Source of the DNA: Roseateles koreensis
Lineage (GTDB): Bacteria; Pseudomonadota; Gammaproteobacteria; Burkholderiales; Burkholderiaceae_C
Assembly (NCBI RefSeq): GCF_028595305.1
Contig: NZ_JAQQXS010000011.1
Span: 1-64,000 of the forward strand
Direction: 5' to 3'
DNA length: 64,000 bases
In this document: positions 55,987-64,000 of the stretch, one piece after another
Position numbering within the stretch: the stretch's first letter is position 1
How the letters are laid out: every line of letters begins with the position of its first letter
Notes under the pieces: model-generated
What the model was told of the DNA's origin: nothing
The model's database searches: none
What the model saw: the letters and a program-made list of their open reading frames with translations, nothing else
Translations under genes and position numbers: made by a program

Positions 55987-57129
55987 TCATGCAGCCACCA
56001 CCACCGGAATGTCCCGAAAACGCCCGTAGGAGTAATGCGCCGCGCAAGCGCCCTCGCTGGACACCATGCAAGAGCCAACCGGGTTCTCTGGCGTGCAAAC
56101 AGTGCCGAAGATTTTGCAGTCGGTGGGCTTTTTGACGCCGCGCAGAATGGCCCCGCATTCGCAGGCCTTGTTGTCGGCCACGGGCTGGTAGCTCAGCTGG
56201 AAGCGCTGCTCGGCATCAAAGCGCGCATAAGCCGGGCGGATTTTGAGGGCGCTGTAGGGCACCTCGCCCAGGCCGCGCCACTCAAAGGTGCTGCGCAGCT
56301 CAAAAATCTCGGACACCAGGGCCTGGGCGCTCAGATTGCCATGGCGGCTGACGGCGCGGGTGAATTCGTTCTCCACCTCGGCGCGGCCGGTGTTGACCTG
56401 CTGCACCAGCATCAACACAGCCTGCATCACATCCAGGGGCTCAAAGCCCGCAATCACCACCGGCTTTTGGTACTCCTCGGCAAAGTGCTCATAGGGCTCG
56501 GAGCCGATGACGATGCTGACGTGGGCCGGCCCAATGAAGCCATCAATGGGCACGGTGCCGTACTGGCGCACCTCGGGAGATTCCAGAATATGGGTGATGG
56601 CCGAGGGCGTCAGCACATGGCAGCACAGCACGCTGAAATTTTCCAAACCCTCAGCATCAGCGTCACGAATGACCAGAGCCGTGGGCGGCGTGGTGGTCTC
56701 AAAGCCGATGGCAAAAAACACCACCTCGCGCTCGGGGTTCTGCCGGGCCACGGCAGCGGCATCGGCGGCGGAATAGACCATGCGGATGTCCGCCCCGCGC
56801 GCCTTGGCCTTGATCATGGACAGGCCCGCCGAGGCCGGCACGCGCAGGGTGTCGCCATAGGTGCAGACGATGACGCCGCGCTCCAGCGCCAGCTGTATGG
56901 CCAGGTCGATGCGGCCTATGGGCAGCACGCAGACGGGGCAGCCGGGGCCGTGCACCATGGTCACATTGGGCGGCAGCAGCTCGGCAATGCCATAACGCGA
57001 AATCGCATGGGTGTGGCCGCCGCAGAACTCCATAAAGCTGTAGTGCTGGTCGGGCCGCGCCTCCAGGGCCAGGCGCTGGGCGATTTTGCGGGCGATGTCG
57101 CCGTCGCGGAATTCGTCTATGTATTTCAT
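55987..57129 (-). CDS. hypD: HypD, hydrogenase Fe(CN)2CO assembly
   Basis: The 380-residue protein has EFCGGHTHAISRYGI, VHGPGCPVCVLP and the C-terminal Cys-rich region (ACECGAILRG, then KIFGTVCTPENPVGSCMVSS) that holds the [4Fe-4S] cluster and redox-active cysteines. With HypC it carries the iron while CN and CO are added. It overlaps hypC by four bases. Confidence 0.97.
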   Translation of the reverse strand: MKYIDEFRDGDIARKIAQRLALEARPDQHYSFMEFCGGHTHAISRYGIAELLPPNVTMVHGPGCPVCVLPIGRIDLAIQLALERGVIVCTYGDTLRVPASAGLSMIKAKARGADIRMVYSAADAAAVARQNPEREVVFFAIGFETTTPPTALVIRDADAEGLENFSVLCCHVLTPSAITHILESPEVRQYGTVPIDGFIGPAHVSIVIGSEPYEHFAEEYQKPVVIAGFEPLDVMQAVLMLVQQVNTGRAEVENEFTRAVSRHGNLSAQALVSEIFELRSTFEWRGLGEVPYSALKIRPAYARFDAEQRFQLSYQPVADNKACECGAILRGVKKPTDCKIFGTVCTPENPVGSCMVSSEGACAAHYSYGRFRDIPVVVAA

Positions 57130-57356
57130 GCCTGCCGCTCCAGCTGAGCCATTTCGTCAAACAAGGCCAGGGTGCGCTGCGCCTCCTCGGGGTCTATGCG
57201 GCCTATGGCATGGCCCACATGGACGATGACGTAATCGCCCACCTGAGCCTCGGGCACCAGGGCGATGGAGATTTGCTTGCGGATGCCGCCCAGGTCAACC
57301 AGGGCTTGCTCCGCCTCGCGCAGCTCCAGCAGTAAAGCGGGGATGGCTAGGCACAT
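57126..57356 (-). CDS. hypC: HypC, hydrogenase assembly chaperone
   Basis: The 76-residue protein begins MCLAIPALL with the conserved Cys2 and has VGDYVIVHVGHAIGRIDPEE, the OB-fold signature. It delivers iron to the large subunit precursor. It overlaps the end of hypF by 10 bases. Confidence 0.97.
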   Translation of the reverse strand: MCLAIPALLLELREAEQALVDLGGIRKQISIALVPEAQVGDYVIVHVGHAIGRIDPEEAQRTLALFDEMAQLERQA

Positions 57357-58519
57357 GATGGGCAGCTTTCAAAAGAGGGCGCGGGCGAGGCCTGGGTGTT
57401 GAGGGCATGGGCCGCCACCCAGGCTTGGCCCAGGGCCAGGCCGGCGTCGCCGCAGGAATGGGCTTGCGGCAGCAGCACGCTCAGACCCAGGTGCTGGAGC
57501 TGGCCGCGCAGGCGCTCACGCAAGATTTTGTTCATGAAGCAGCCACCCGATAGGCAAACGGTGCTCACACCCTGCTCCGCCGCAGCCTGAGCCAGCCAAT
57601 GGGCCAGTCCGTCGGCCAGGCGCAAATGGAACCACGCGGCGGCCTCGGTTTGCTGGGCCAGCTCTTGCGGCGTGTCAAGCAGGCGCTGCAACAGCGGGCG
57701 CAAGTCCAGCTGCCGGGGCCAGTCGCCCTGCGCGGGCAAGGTGGGCAAAGGCGGGTACATGCTGGGTGCCGGGTGATCCACCAGCCAGCTTTGCGCGAGC
57801 GTCTCCAGGGCGATGGCGGCCTCGGCCTCCTGGCGTTGGCGCAGGCATAGGCCCAGGGCCCCGGCGGCAGCGTCAAACCAGCGGCCTGTGCTGCTGGTCA
57901 GCGGGCAGTTGAGATTGCGCATTAGCATCTGCTGCAAATGGCCGGCCAGGCCAGCCCCCACATGGGGGCCAAAGCGCGGCCCAATCTCCTGCGTGCGGCC
58001 CAGGGCGTGCAGGGCCGCAGCGGCCATGCGCCAAGGCTCGCGCGCCGCCACATCGCCACCGGGCAGGCATAAAGGGCTGAGACAGGCCAGGCGCTGCCAA
58101 CCGGCGGCGCTCACCGCCAGCAGCTCGCCGCCCCAGGCCCGGCCATCGCTACCCAAGCCCACGCCGTCCAGGGCCAGGCCGACCACAGGGTCCTCGAACT
58201 GATGCTCGGCCAGCACGGCCGCGATATGGGCGTGGTGGTGCTGCACGGCGACGGCGGGCAGGCCCAGATCGGCCGCCAGGGCCTGGGCCAGGCGGGTGCT
58301 GAAAAAGTCGGGATGCAAATCATGGGCAATCGCCCGCAGCCTGCCCCCGGCCTGGGCTTGCAAGGCCGTGACCGAGTCGCTCAAGGCCCGGCAGGCCTCG
58401 GGGTCGCGCAGGTCACCATGGGGGGCCGACCAATACACCTGGCCTTGGCTGAGCAAGCAGGCCTGGTTCTTCAACCAGGCGCCGCAGGCCAGGACGGTGG
58501 CTTGCTCAAGAGGCTTCAT
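57347..58519 (-). CDS. hypF: HypF, short form with only the Kae1-like carbamoyltransferase domain
   Basis: The 390-residue protein begins at the Kae1/YrdC-like C-terminal half of HypF ([70 protein letters not shown]). The usual acylphosphatase, zinc-finger and YrdC domains (about 350 residues) are absent and no remnant lies upstream, where hypB is intact. A similar short HypF1 is known in R. eutropha and is functional. It transfers the carbamoyl group to the HypE cysteine. It overlaps both hypB and hypC. Confidence 0.92.
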   Translation of the reverse strand: MKPLEQATVLACGAWLKNQACLLSQGQVYWSAPHGDLRDPEACRALSDSVTALQAQAGGRLRAIAHDLHPDFFSTRLAQALAADLGLPAVAVQHHHAHIAAVLAEHQFEDPVVGLALDGVGLGSDGRAWGGELLAVSAAGWQRLACLSPLCLPGGDVAAREPWRMAAAALHALGRTQEIGPRFGPHVGAGLAGHLQQMLMRNLNCPLTSSTGRWFDAAAGALGLCLRQRQEAEAAIALETLAQSWLVDHPAPSMYPPLPTLPAQGDWPRQLDLRPLLQRLLDTPQELAQQTEAAAWFHLRLADGLAHWLAQAAAEQGVSTVCLSGGCFMNKILRERLRGQLQHLGLSVLLPQAHSCGDAGLALGQAWVAAHALNTQASPAPSFESCPSCA

Positions 58520-59417
58520 GGCCGGCTTTCAGGCGCGCCAACTCGGCTTCCAGCTCGGCCACGCGGCGCGTCAGGGCGGCTTGCGGGTCGGGCGCGGGCT
58601 GGGGTGCCAGGGCCTGGTCCAGCCAGTTCAACCAGGCGTCCATGCCCTGGCCTGTGGTGGCAGAGAGTTGCAGGATTTCTATGCCGGGGTTGACGCGGCG
58701 CGCCGCCGCAATGCAGCGCTGCAAATCAAAGTTCAGATGCGGCAGCAGGTCCACCTTGTTGAGCAGCATCAGCTGGGAGGCCGCAAACATATCGGGGTAT
58801 TTGAGCGGTTTGTCTTCACCCTCGGTGACGGACAGAATCACCACCTTGGCCGCCTCGCCCAGGTCCCAAACGGCCGGGCAGACCAGATTGCCGACGTTCT
58901 CGATGAAGAGCAGGCTGGCCTCGTCATCATGATGGTCATGATGATGATGGTCATGGCTGTGCAGGCGCGCAAAAGCCTGGGCCACCATGGGCGCATCCAG
59001 ATGGCAGCCCTTGCCGGTATTGACCTGCACGGCGGCGGCGCCGGTGGCGCGGATGCGGTCGGCGTCCAGGCTGGTTTGCTGGTCACCCTCGATCACGCTC
59101 ACGCTCAAATGCGGGCGGCGCTGGCGCAGGGCCTCAATGGTGGCGCAGAGCAAGGTGGTCTTGCCCGAGCCGGGGCTGGAAACCAGGTTCAGCGCCGTCA
59201 CGCCATGGGCTTCAAAGTGGGCGCGGTTGCGGCCCGCGTGTTTGTTGTTCTCGCCCAGGATGTCGGTTTCCAGCTTGATGGCGCGGGCCTGGCTCATGCC
59301 AGGCACCGAGACTCGGGCCTCGCCCGCACCGAAGTGCAAATCGCCGTGCTGGCCGTCCACCTGCACATGCTCATGTTTCTCACCGCCACTGTCGGCGCAT
59401 CCGCAAACTACACACAT
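58506..59417 (-). CDS. hypB: HypB, nickel insertion GTPase with an internal His stretch
   Basis: I start at ATG 59417, giving MCVVCGCAD (a CxxCxC metal site) and 303 residues. It has the P-loop SSPGSGKT (80-87), the metal site GKGCHLDAP (Cys138, His139), the G3-region ENVGNLVCP and NKVDLL. An unusual His-rich segment [13 protein letters not shown] lies at residues 153-165, inside the GTPase domain rather than near the N-terminus. HypB with HypA loads nickel into the large subunit. Confidence 0.95.
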   Translation of the reverse strand: MCVVCGCADSGGEKHEHVQVDGQHGDLHFGAGEARVSVPGMSQARAIKLETDILGENNKHAGRNRAHFEAHGVTALNLVSSPGSGKTTLLCATIEALRQRRPHLSVSVIEGDQQTSLDADRIRATGAAAVQVNTGKGCHLDAPMVAQAFARLHSHDHHHHDHHDDEASLLFIENVGNLVCPAVWDLGEAAKVVILSVTEGEDKPLKYPDMFAASQLMLLNKVDLLPHLNFDLQRCIAAARRVNPGIEILQLSATTGQGMDAWLNWLDQALAPQPAPDPQAALTRRVAELEAELARLKAGHEAS

Positions 59418-59433
59418 GGTCCTAAGTCCTCTC

Positions 59434-59778
59434 TCAGTCTTGCACCAGCATGTCCAGCACCTTGAGTTCGGTGCCGCCGGTGGCTTGTAATTGATAGTGG
59501 CCGCAGCCGGGGCAGGGGTCGCCACGCCGGGCGATGCTGACGGTCTGGCCGCAGGGCAGGCACCAGGCCTGGCCGGGGGGTTCTTCGATCTCGAACAAGC
59601 TGCCTTGCAAGACGGTGCCGGGCGCCAAGGCCTCCAGCGCAAAGCGCAGGGCACGCGCCTCCACACCCGCCAATTGGCCGGCTTGCAGGCGCAGCGTGGT
59701 GACGCGGCTGAAGCCCTCGCGCCGGGCTGCGTCTTCCACCAATTTCAAGATGCCTCCGGCAAGGCTGGCTTCATGCAT
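59434..59778 (-). CDS. hypA: HypA, nickel metallochaperone
   Basis: The 114-residue protein begins [10 protein letters not shown] with the N-terminal nickel-binding His2 and has the zinc knuckle Cys73-x2-Cys76 and Cys89-x2-Cys92. It passes nickel to the hydrogenase precursor with HypB. It overlaps the end of hoxV by 8 bases. Confidence 0.96.
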   Translation of the reverse strand: MHEASLAGGILKLVEDAARREGFSRVTTLRLQAGQLAGVEARALRFALEALAPGTVLQGSLFEIEEPPGQAWCLPCGQTVSIARRGDPCPGCGHYQLQATGGTELKVLDMLVQD

Positions 59779-60883
59779 GCGGGGCTCCTTGGGCAGCCGC
59801 GACCAAGATGTCTATAGGCTGTTCAACAATTTCGACACTCACGCAGGGATCATAGGCAGACATCAGCAGCCGGGCGTCACGCAACACCCAGGGCGTCAAT
59901 GTCGACGGCATGGCCGCCAAGGCCTGGGCCACCGCGCCCTCGGCGTGGAAGTTCCATTCGGTGGGCGCTAAAACCTGACAAGCATTGACCCTAGCTGTCG
60001 CGTCCAACACCACCCTGTGCACCAGCAGGCCGCGCGCCATCTCTACCCAGGCCAAGCCCTGGCCTGGGCCCAGGCTGAGCTGGCCGGCTTGCAGATAGTC
60101 GGCACCAGTTTGACCGGGCTCGCCAGTGTCGCCAGGGAGGGCCAGGCGCAGCAGTTCAGCCAAGCGGGCGCCCAGGCGCAACCAGACGCTGGTCAGCGCA
60201 GGATCCGAGTTATTCAAACGAGTCCAGGGTCCAGTCTCGGCGCAAGCGCCGCGCCACAGCGGGCGCAGGCAGAACTGCGGCTGAGTCTGCATGCACAGGG
60301 CCAACTCATGCAGATCGTCGGAGCTGGCGTGCGGCCGCAGTTGGGGCGCGCCAGCCAGGGGCTGATCGGCGCTGGCGCGGTTTTTCGCGAACAGCCGGGC
60401 CAGCCTGCTGCCACCCTCCTCGCTCCATTGCCGCAAACAGGCTTGCGGATCGCGCGACCATTCGCTCAGCCAAGTTGTCGCCGGCATGGCCAGCAGGTTT
60501 TTTTCAAGCCACGCCAGCAACTGGGCCGGTTCCGGCTGCGACGCGCTGAGCAGCGAGCATGGCAGCAAGTGCAGCCCGAGTTGCCAGCCCAGCAAGATGC
60601 GGCGCAGATGCTCACGCGCAGTCTCCCATTGCAGCGCTCGCCTAGCCGCCCCATCGGAGCCGGTCAGGCGCCCCTGTGCAGCCGCCACGCAAAGGCTGGC
60701 GCACAGACTCTGAGCATGGGCGCACAGGCCGTACATGCTGGCCAGGCGTTGCGGCACGGCGGCGGCCGGGAGGCCAATCGTCAGCCGGCCAGCCCAGTCG
60801 CGCCGGCTGCTGCGCAGATTGTGTGGGCAGGGTTGGCCTGGCCGCACTTGCAGGCTACCGCCCAGACCCGACAGGCTGCTCAT
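59771..60883 (-). CDS. hoxV: HoxV/HupK, scaffold for hydrogenase active-site assembly
   Basis: I start at ATG 60883 (370 residues), the start overlapping the hoxT stop, rather than an upstream in-frame start. It resembles a hydrogenase large subunit without a complete active site: near the C-terminus it has VLAPTEWNFHAEGAVAQALA and then MSAYDPCVSVEIVEQ, a relic of the DPCxxCxxH motif with one Cys. In R. eutropha HoxV acts as a scaffold holding the Fe(CN)2CO unit before transfer. Confidence 0.82.
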   Translation of the reverse strand: MSSLSGLGGSLQVRPGQPCPHNLRSSRRDWAGRLTIGLPAAAVPQRLASMYGLCAHAQSLCASLCVAAAQGRLTGSDGAARRALQWETAREHLRRILLGWQLGLHLLPCSLLSASQPEPAQLLAWLEKNLLAMPATTWLSEWSRDPQACLRQWSEEGGSRLARLFAKNRASADQPLAGAPQLRPHASSDDLHELALCMQTQPQFCLRPLWRGACAETGPWTRLNNSDPALTSVWLRLGARLAELLRLALPGDTGEPGQTGADYLQAGQLSLGPGQGLAWVEMARGLLVHRVVLDATARVNACQVLAPTEWNFHAEGAVAQALAAMPSTLTPWVLRDARLLMSAYDPCVSVEIVEQPIDILVAAAQGAPHA

Positions 60884-61371
60884 CAGCGCTCCAGTTCGGC
60901 AGACCTGGGCCGGCCGAAGAACAGGGCGCGGCGGGAAGCCTGCACAGTCTCCACAACAGGCGCTGGCTCGGGTGGCAGGCGCAAGCTGCGCAGAATCTCC
61001 AGCGCCGTGGCACGGGCACCGGCCGGGTCGGCAAAATCCCCCATGGGAGAGAACAGCGAGCAGGCCGAAAACGCACCCAGGCCAGGCTCGCTGGCGCTCA
61101 GAAACTCGAACTGCCGCCCACCCAACTGCAGGCTGCGCGCCGGTCCGCGTTCTTGCTGCATTTGCAAGGGCAGGCACAACAGACTCATGAACCAGGGCGT
61201 GATCAAAATACCCAAAGCGGCGTCGGCATCCGGCGGTGGCAGGCGCTCAAAACCCACGGCCTCGACCTGCAGAGCAAGATTAAGGATGGGGATGTCGAAC
61301 ATGCGCGTGCGAGCAATCCCCTCGAAGAGGGCCTGCAAAATATCAATGCGCTGCGCCAGTTCTTGCGACAT
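60883..61371 (-). CDS. hoxT: HoxT/HupJ, HybE-family hydrogenase chaperone
   Basis: The 162-residue protein has the HybE family segments RMFDIPILNLALQVEAVGFE, LGILITPWFMSLLCLPLQ and CSLFSPMGDF. These chaperones protect or proofread the hydrogenase small subunit before export. It lies 3 bases after hoxR and overlaps hoxV by one base. Confidence 0.85.
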   Translation of the reverse strand: MSQELAQRIDILQALFEGIARTRMFDIPILNLALQVEAVGFERLPPPDADAALGILITPWFMSLLCLPLQMQQERGPARSLQLGGRQFEFLSASEPGLGAFSACSLFSPMGDFADPAGARATALEILRSLRLPPEPAPVVETVQASRRALFFGRPRSAELER

Positions 61372-61374
61372 CGC

Positions 61375-61635
61375 CTAATCTCCAATTTCAGCGGATAAGA
61401 CCATGAACTGTGCCGCCTCGCCATCGCATTGTGGGCAGCGCCAGTAGGCCGGCAAATCGGCGAACGCCAAACCCGGCGCCACCTGCCAAACCGGGTCGCC
61501 CAAAGCCGGGTCATACACCCACCAGCAAATCTTGCACTCCAGCCTGGAGTCCGCGGGCAGGCGCTGCGCGTCGCCCAGATAGCTGCCCTCGAAGCGAGCG
61601 GCGCCCAGGCCAAGATCTGCACCGACGCGGCTCAT
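61375..61635 (-). CDS. hoxR: HoxR/HupI, rubredoxin
   Basis: I start at ATG 61635 (86 residues), four bases inside hoxQ, rejecting a longer frame through that gene. The iron ligands are Cys34, Cys37 (LECKICWWVYDP), Cys67 and Cys70 (YWRCPQCDGE). The protein is longer than free rubredoxins by an N-terminal 30 residues, as in HoxR/HupI, which is thought to support hydrogenase small subunit maturation under oxygen. Confidence 0.92.
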   Translation of the reverse strand: MSRVGADLGLGAARFEGSYLGDAQRLPADSRLECKICWWVYDPALGDPVWQVAPGLAFADLPAYWRCPQCDGEAAQFMVLSAEIGD

Positions 61636-62543
61636 CCAGCCTGCTCCACCCAGTGCAGCACGTCGGTGAGTCGCTCCAGCGAGTCGCTCAAATCCTCGGG
61701 CGCAGCCAGGGCCACCTCGGGTACATCGCAGATCTCCACGGTGTTGAGAATCACCAGGTCTTGCGAGTTGTAATACACCACCCGCCAGGTATTGGGCGTG
61801 CAGGTATTGGTGATGCGGCAGTTGCCATAGCCACGCGACAGGATCAGCACCCGGCCAGTGCCCAAATGGTGGTCCAGAAAACCGATGTCCTCCACCGACA
61901 TCGGCAAGAGCGTCAGGTTGATCATGTGGGCGCCCTGGCCTGTTTGCCAATGGCACCACTGGTCTTCGATCTCAACCAGCAAGCTGGGCGCGTTCTGCAC
62001 ATTGGGCGGCAGGCCACCGCGCCAGCGCGCGGCCTCGCGCTGGGCCTCGCTCCAATGGTCTTGCAGGGCGGTCAGCCGGATGGCGGCCGGCACGGCGCCC
62101 ACTTCCAGGTGGTCGGACACTACCTTGCCGCCCTGCGTTTGAATCACCCGCCAGATGCCGGCAAACACTGACTCCTGCACGCGCAGCTCGGACTCACCCT
62201 CTGCGCTATCGACCAGCGCATTGCCCTTCAGCAAGACACTCACTTCACCCTCCCCTAGCACCTGGTTGATGAGCAGCAGATCGGACTTGGCCATGCCCAT
62301 CAGATTGACCCGACGATTGATTCCGTCAGCCAGCGTCAGCTTCAGCTGGGCCAAGGTTTCACGCAGGGCCAGATGGGCTTGCTCGCGGCTGACCATCTCC
62401 TCAGGCTCGGGCAACAGGGGTTGGCGGAAGGTCTCCATGCCCTGGGGCATGGGCAGGTACGCCAACTGTTCATCCTCCGGCTGGCTGCCCGGGCCAACAC
62501 CGATGCTGATGACCGGAATCGGAAATTCGTTGCTCTTCATCAT
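61632..62543 (-). CDS. hoxQ: HoxQ/HupH, hydrogenase maturation protein
   Basis: The 303-residue protein starts FPIPVISIGVGPGSQPEDEQ and carries the HupH C-terminal domain near the end (LILSRGYGNCRITNTCTPNT, then WRVVYYNSQDLVILNTVEIC). HoxQ with HoxO binds the Tat signal peptide of the small subunit in R. eutropha. It is coupled to hoxR by ATGA overlap. Confidence 0.9.
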   Translation of the reverse strand: MMKSNEFPIPVISIGVGPGSQPEDEQLAYLPMPQGMETFRQPLLPEPEEMVSREQAHLALRETLAQLKLTLADGINRRVNLMGMAKSDLLLINQVLGEGEVSVLLKGNALVDSAEGESELRVQESVFAGIWRVIQTQGGKVVSDHLEVGAVPAAIRLTALQDHWSEAQREAARWRGGLPPNVQNAPSLLVEIEDQWCHWQTGQGAHMINLTLLPMSVEDIGFLDHHLGTGRVLILSRGYGNCRITNTCTPNTWRVVYYNSQDLVILNTVEICDVPEVALAAPEDLSDSLERLTDVLHWVEQAG

Positions 62544-62555
62544 GATGGCGGCCTA

Positions 62556-63071
62556 TCAATGGCAGGAGTCGAAATTGGAATTTGCATTGGCATTGGCGCT
62601 GACCAGGGGGATGCCAATGCCGGGCAGGCGCGAGGTGGGCAGGGCCAGCACGCGTTTGACCTCGTCCACATAAACGTCCCAGTCATGCATGCCGCTGAGC
62701 GTGGCGACGTATTGCCCGTCACGCAGAAACAGCAGGCTGGGCCAGCGCTGCGAGCCGTAGCGGCGGGCGAGGTCTTGCTCTTTCTCGCGCGGCACAACGG
62801 CGATCTCAAAGTGCCGGCCGCTGGCGCGGCGCAGCTCGGGCAGCACCACCACCACGTCCTGACCCTCGGGGAATTGCACCGGGTCACCGGCGAATAACAC
62901 CACACGGTCGCCCCCCTCGCGGGACCAGGCTTCTATGCTGCTCTCGTCCACCCAGGTGGCGCCATGCTGGGAGACCAGGCGCTCGATCAGGGTCTCGGGC
63001 TTTTTTTCCAGCGGGGCTTGCACGGGCAGGGCAATATGGGCCTGGCTGCTATCAAGGTCATGGCTCATCAA
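62556..63071 (-). CDS. hoxO: HoxO/HupG, HyaE-family hydrogenase chaperone
   Basis: The 171-residue protein has a thioredoxin-like fold without the CxxC (VVVVLPELRRASGRHFEIAV; YGSQRWPSLLFLRDGQYVAT), the HyaE/HupG pattern. It escorts the small subunit with HoxQ. Its C-terminus has a short Asn/Ala repeat. It overlaps hoxL by ATGA. Confidence 0.88.
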   Translation of the reverse strand: MMSHDLDSSQAHIALPVQAPLEKKPETLIERLVSQHGATWVDESSIEAWSREGGDRVVLFAGDPVQFPEGQDVVVVLPELRRASGRHFEIAVVPREKEQDLARRYGSQRWPSLLFLRDGQYVATLSGMHDWDVYVDEVKRVLALPTSRLPGIGIPLVSANANANSNFDSCH

Positions 63072-63382
63072 AATTCTCCGGTAGTCCCGGTCAGCACCAG
63101 CATTTCGGCCTGACTCATGCGGGAAGGCAAATCAAAACTGGCCTCGGTATGCAGGGCCGCGCCGTTCAGCAAGGCCTGCATCTCGTCCAGGGTGGCATTG
63201 ATCTCAGCGGCGCGCTGCGGGCTCAGGCGCTCTTGGGCACTGCCCAGAAAGCTCAGCACCCAGTCGCCAAGGGCCAGCTCGCCCAACAAGGCGGTGTTGA
63301 GTTGCTCGGGCTCGCCCCGGCCTTGACACAGCGCATGGCCTGGCGAGAGCGCCAAGACCTGCATGGGAATTCCGATGCACAT
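63068..63382 (-). CDS. hoxL: HoxL/HupF, HypC-like hydrogenase chaperone
   Basis: The 104-residue protein begins MCIGIPMQVLALSPGHALCQ with the Cys2 of the HypC/HupF family and continues GDWVLSFLGSAQERLSP. It is the second HypC-type protein in the window and, in R. eutropha, is specific to the membrane-bound hydrogenase, carrying iron together with HoxV. Confidence 0.93.
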   Translation of the reverse strand: MCIGIPMQVLALSPGHALCQGRGEPEQLNTALLGELALGDWVLSFLGSAQERLSPQRAAEINATLDEMQALLNGAALHTEASFDLPSRMSQAEMLVLTGTTGEF

Positions 63383-63392
63383 AATGAATTAC

Positions 63393-64000
63393 CTAGGCAG
63401 TCTGTGGGAAAAACCGCGCATCGCCGCTGCGGCAGGCCAGCGCCTCGGAGGGCCGGGCCTCCTCATAAGCCACCAGGCCCAGCTCGGCAAAGGTGACGGC
63501 CTCGCGGGTGTCCAGCGGGCGGCTGCGTTGGCGCGGCTGGGCGCCCCAGTCACTCAGGCGCGCCACGCCCAGAGCCAGGGCCTCTTCCATGGCCTGTTTG
63601 ACGACTGGCCGCAGGCTGCCGCCGTAATCTTCCAAATGCTCGGGTTGGCAGCCGATCAAGAGCAGGCGGCGGGGGAATTTGTCCGTCAGCTGGGCCAGCA
63701 TCAAGACCTCTTGAAAACCTGTCTGATGCAGGCTCATTTTTTTGGCGCCCATGAATCTGGGCACCTCCTCCCCCTCCACCAGCTTGAGCGTGCCGGGCGC
63801 CAGGCCGTAGTCAATGGCGTCGAAGATCATGAGGCTGTCGGCCTCCTGCACATGCTGTATCAGATACAGGCCCTGGGTGCCGCCATCGATCAGCTGCACA
63901 TGGGGGGCGAACTCGTAGCGCGTCTGCAAGGCCTCGATACAGCGCACGCCAAAGCCTTCGTCGGCCCACAGGACGTTGCCTATGCCCATGACGCAGATGG
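63393..64000 (-). CDS. hoxM: HoxM/HupD, hydrogenase maturation protease (start near or beyond the window edge)
   Basis: At least 198 residues are seen; ATG 63989 gives MGIGNVLWADEGFGV, but the frame stays open to the right edge (residues ICV) and homologues begin a few residues earlier, so the start is probably outside. The nickel-binding Glu lies in ADEGFG and the Asp in IFDAIDYGL. This protease removes the C-terminal extension of the energy-generating large subunit. HoxC here has no such extension, so a different hydrogenase, probably encoded to the right, is its target. Confidence 0.93.
   Translation of the reverse strand, partial: ICVMGIGNVLWADEGFGVRCIEALQTRYEFAPHVQLIDGGTQGLYLIQHVQEADSLMIFDAIDYGLAPGTLKLVEGEEVPRFMGAKKMSLHQTGFQEVLMLAQLTDKFPRRLLLIGCQPEHLEDYGGSLRPVVKQAMEEALALGVARLSDWGAQPRQRSRPLDTREAVTFAELGLVAYEEARPSEALACRSGDARFFPQTA

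Overview
The window is GC-rich DNA with dense, overlapping, operon-like genes. It looks like a betaproteobacterium of the Burkholderiales type. The evidence is a red-type (form IC) RuBisCO operon with cbbX and a divergent cbbR, a hox/hyp hydrogenase accessory cluster in the same order as the Ralstonia eutropha (Cupriavidus) membrane-bound hydrogenase operon, and a TssA/J/K/L/M type VI secretion cluster. The genus cannot be fixed from the sequence alone. I saw no tRNA, rRNA, CRISPR array or transposase.

Region 1 (1-25530, + strand) is a type VI secretion (T6SS) locus: the end of a vgrG, two DUF4123 adaptors around a Tle1-type lipase, four tandem lipoproteins (candidate immunity proteins), a DUF1508-like protein, tssA, tssJ, a PAAR/peptidase/immunity module, hcp, tssK, tssL (with an OmpA domain), tssM, a second vgrG and a PoNe/PoNi-like DNase-immunity pair. 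tssB, tssC, tssE, tssF, tssG and tssH are not here and presumably lie to the left. Two pieces of history are readable. First, the lipoprotein pair is a 1153-bp tandem duplication, and its spacers still hold 25-codon stubs resembling the start of the lipase gene. Second, an AT-rich PAAR-peptidase-immunity module sits inside an older PAAR gene, whose two halves survive at 11106 and 12956; the peptidase itself is frameshifted.

Region 2 (25869-34871) is a heavy-metal efflux locus: a CusSR-like two-component system on the minus strand, divergent from an outer membrane channel, adaptor and HME-RND pump operon with two small His-rich exported proteins. A near-perfect CusR-type box lies between the two arms. 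The metal cannot be named from sequence alone.

Region 3 (34934-45003) is the Calvin cycle operon cbbLSXYFPTA with divergent cbbR. Intergenic hairpin repeats interrupt it after cbbS and after cbbF. Next come a degenerate MocR-like gene (45000-46355, minus) and an MFS transporter.

Region 4 (47869-64000, minus strand) reads hoxM-L-O-Q-R-T-V, hypA-B-F-C-D-E, two unrecognised small genes where R. eutropha has hypX, then hoxA-B-C-J and an orphan ABC ATPase. HoxB/HoxC form the regulatory H2-sensing hydrogenase, HoxJ the kinase and HoxA the sigma-54 activator; the other genes mature a [NiFe] hydrogenase whose structural genes should lie beyond the right edge. With RuBisCO nearby, the locus suggests an organism able to fix CO2 on H2. 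That lifestyle is inferred, not shown.
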